From assembly GCA_002104905.1 (NCBI GenBank), contig MCFE01000651.1, forward strand, positions 1 through 49,625: a stretch of 49,625 nt of DNA. Direction: 5' to 3'. The position numbers and the translations under genes are program-made. Under the pieces are notes generated by a model. That model did not search any database, was not told the origin of the DNA, and saw only the letters and a program-made list of their open reading frames with translations. Numbering within the stretch: the first letter of the stretch is position 1; each line of letters begins with the position of its first letter. The stretch is from Basidiobolus meristosporus CBS 931.73. Lineage: Eukaryota > Basidiobolomycota > Basidiobolomycetes > Basidiobolales > Basidiobolaceae. Of the stretch, positions 49,477-49,625 are shown one piece after another.

Positions 49477-49625
49477 CTCGGTGCTTAGTGATGTTCGTTT
49501 ATCCATACAGTTATACATGATTCATCAACGATCATCACTACCCAAAGTACAGTTTATTAAATTATCTAGCCAAAGTTAATCATCATTTTGTTTAGAACAA
49601 CTAAAAGAGTCGATTATCGTTTCAC
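49477..49625. promoter_or_regulatory. Divergent promoter region, copy 5 (cut by window end)
   Basis: TCGGTGCTTAGTGATGTTCG, TTATACATGATTCATCAACG and AGCCAAAGTTAATCATCATT match the C side of the other copies. The C gene itself is absent, replaced by the B6 start. Confidence 0.6.

Overview
The window starts at a chromosome end: bases 1-168 are 28 exact CCCTAA units, the C-rich strand of a TTAGGG telomere, and the remaining 49 kb is subtelomere. The host is most likely a fungus. It has fungal Hsp31-type DJ-1 genes, short GT-AG introns with CTNAY branch sites, many small secreted cysteine-containing proteins, Ty3, Ty1/copia and piggyBac relics, and tRNA-Leu(CAG), so CUG is read as leucine. I cannot name the species; nothing in the sequence fixes it below a probable fungal origin.

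Layout. 0.17-1.76 kb: a telomere-adjacent retroelement-like array (101-bp tandem monomers, one ORF1-like gene, a 3' region with small hairpins, two copies of a 3' end that stops in CCCTAACCC). 1.75-6.25 kb: a truncated secreted-protein gene joined to telomere-like sequence, two decayed tRNA-Leu copies, and a broken Ty3/gypsy element whose LTRs lie 11 bp upstream of the tRNA ends. 7.0-10.3 kb: secreted-protein genes D1, A1, a B relic and E. 10.7-14.9 kb: two Hsp31-like genes in a 2.9-kb duplication. 15-19 kb: gene relics and a stretch without CpG. 19.1-22.1 kb: decayed D, A and B copies and a conserved noncoding block. 23.7-29.5 kb: three tandem copies of a six-cysteine, beta-defensin-like secreted peptide gene, the third with a piggyBac insertion 3' of its stop. 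30.6 kb: a small orphan ORF. 32.3-34.2 kb: intact A2 and B2 genes and the intact tRNA-Leu. 35-39.4 kb: CpG-poor DNA with a mutated Ty1/copia element. 39.7-49.6 kb: a repeated cassette in which C (minus strand) is divergent from A or B (plus strand) across a conserved promoter region.

The most interesting content is the A/B/C group. These are three kinds of small secreted protein that I do not recognise. They share a core (LL..V/I followed by an L and an Asn/Gln-rich run) with one acidic and one Arg/Tyr-rich basic segment, and they sit in a cassette copied about six times with all stages of decay present. Seven A/B/C genes look intact (A1, A2, A4, B3, B4, B5 and either B2 or its slightly shortened form) plus two C genes; at least ten further copies are broken. 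Several broken copies carry frameshifting deletions at or near the signal-peptide end. CpG loss in the silent blocks suggests cytosine-methylation decay.

Coordinates were read by eye. Similarity statements are visual comparisons, not computed scores. Protein starts were set at ATG codons, using TATA spacing and paralogue conservation.
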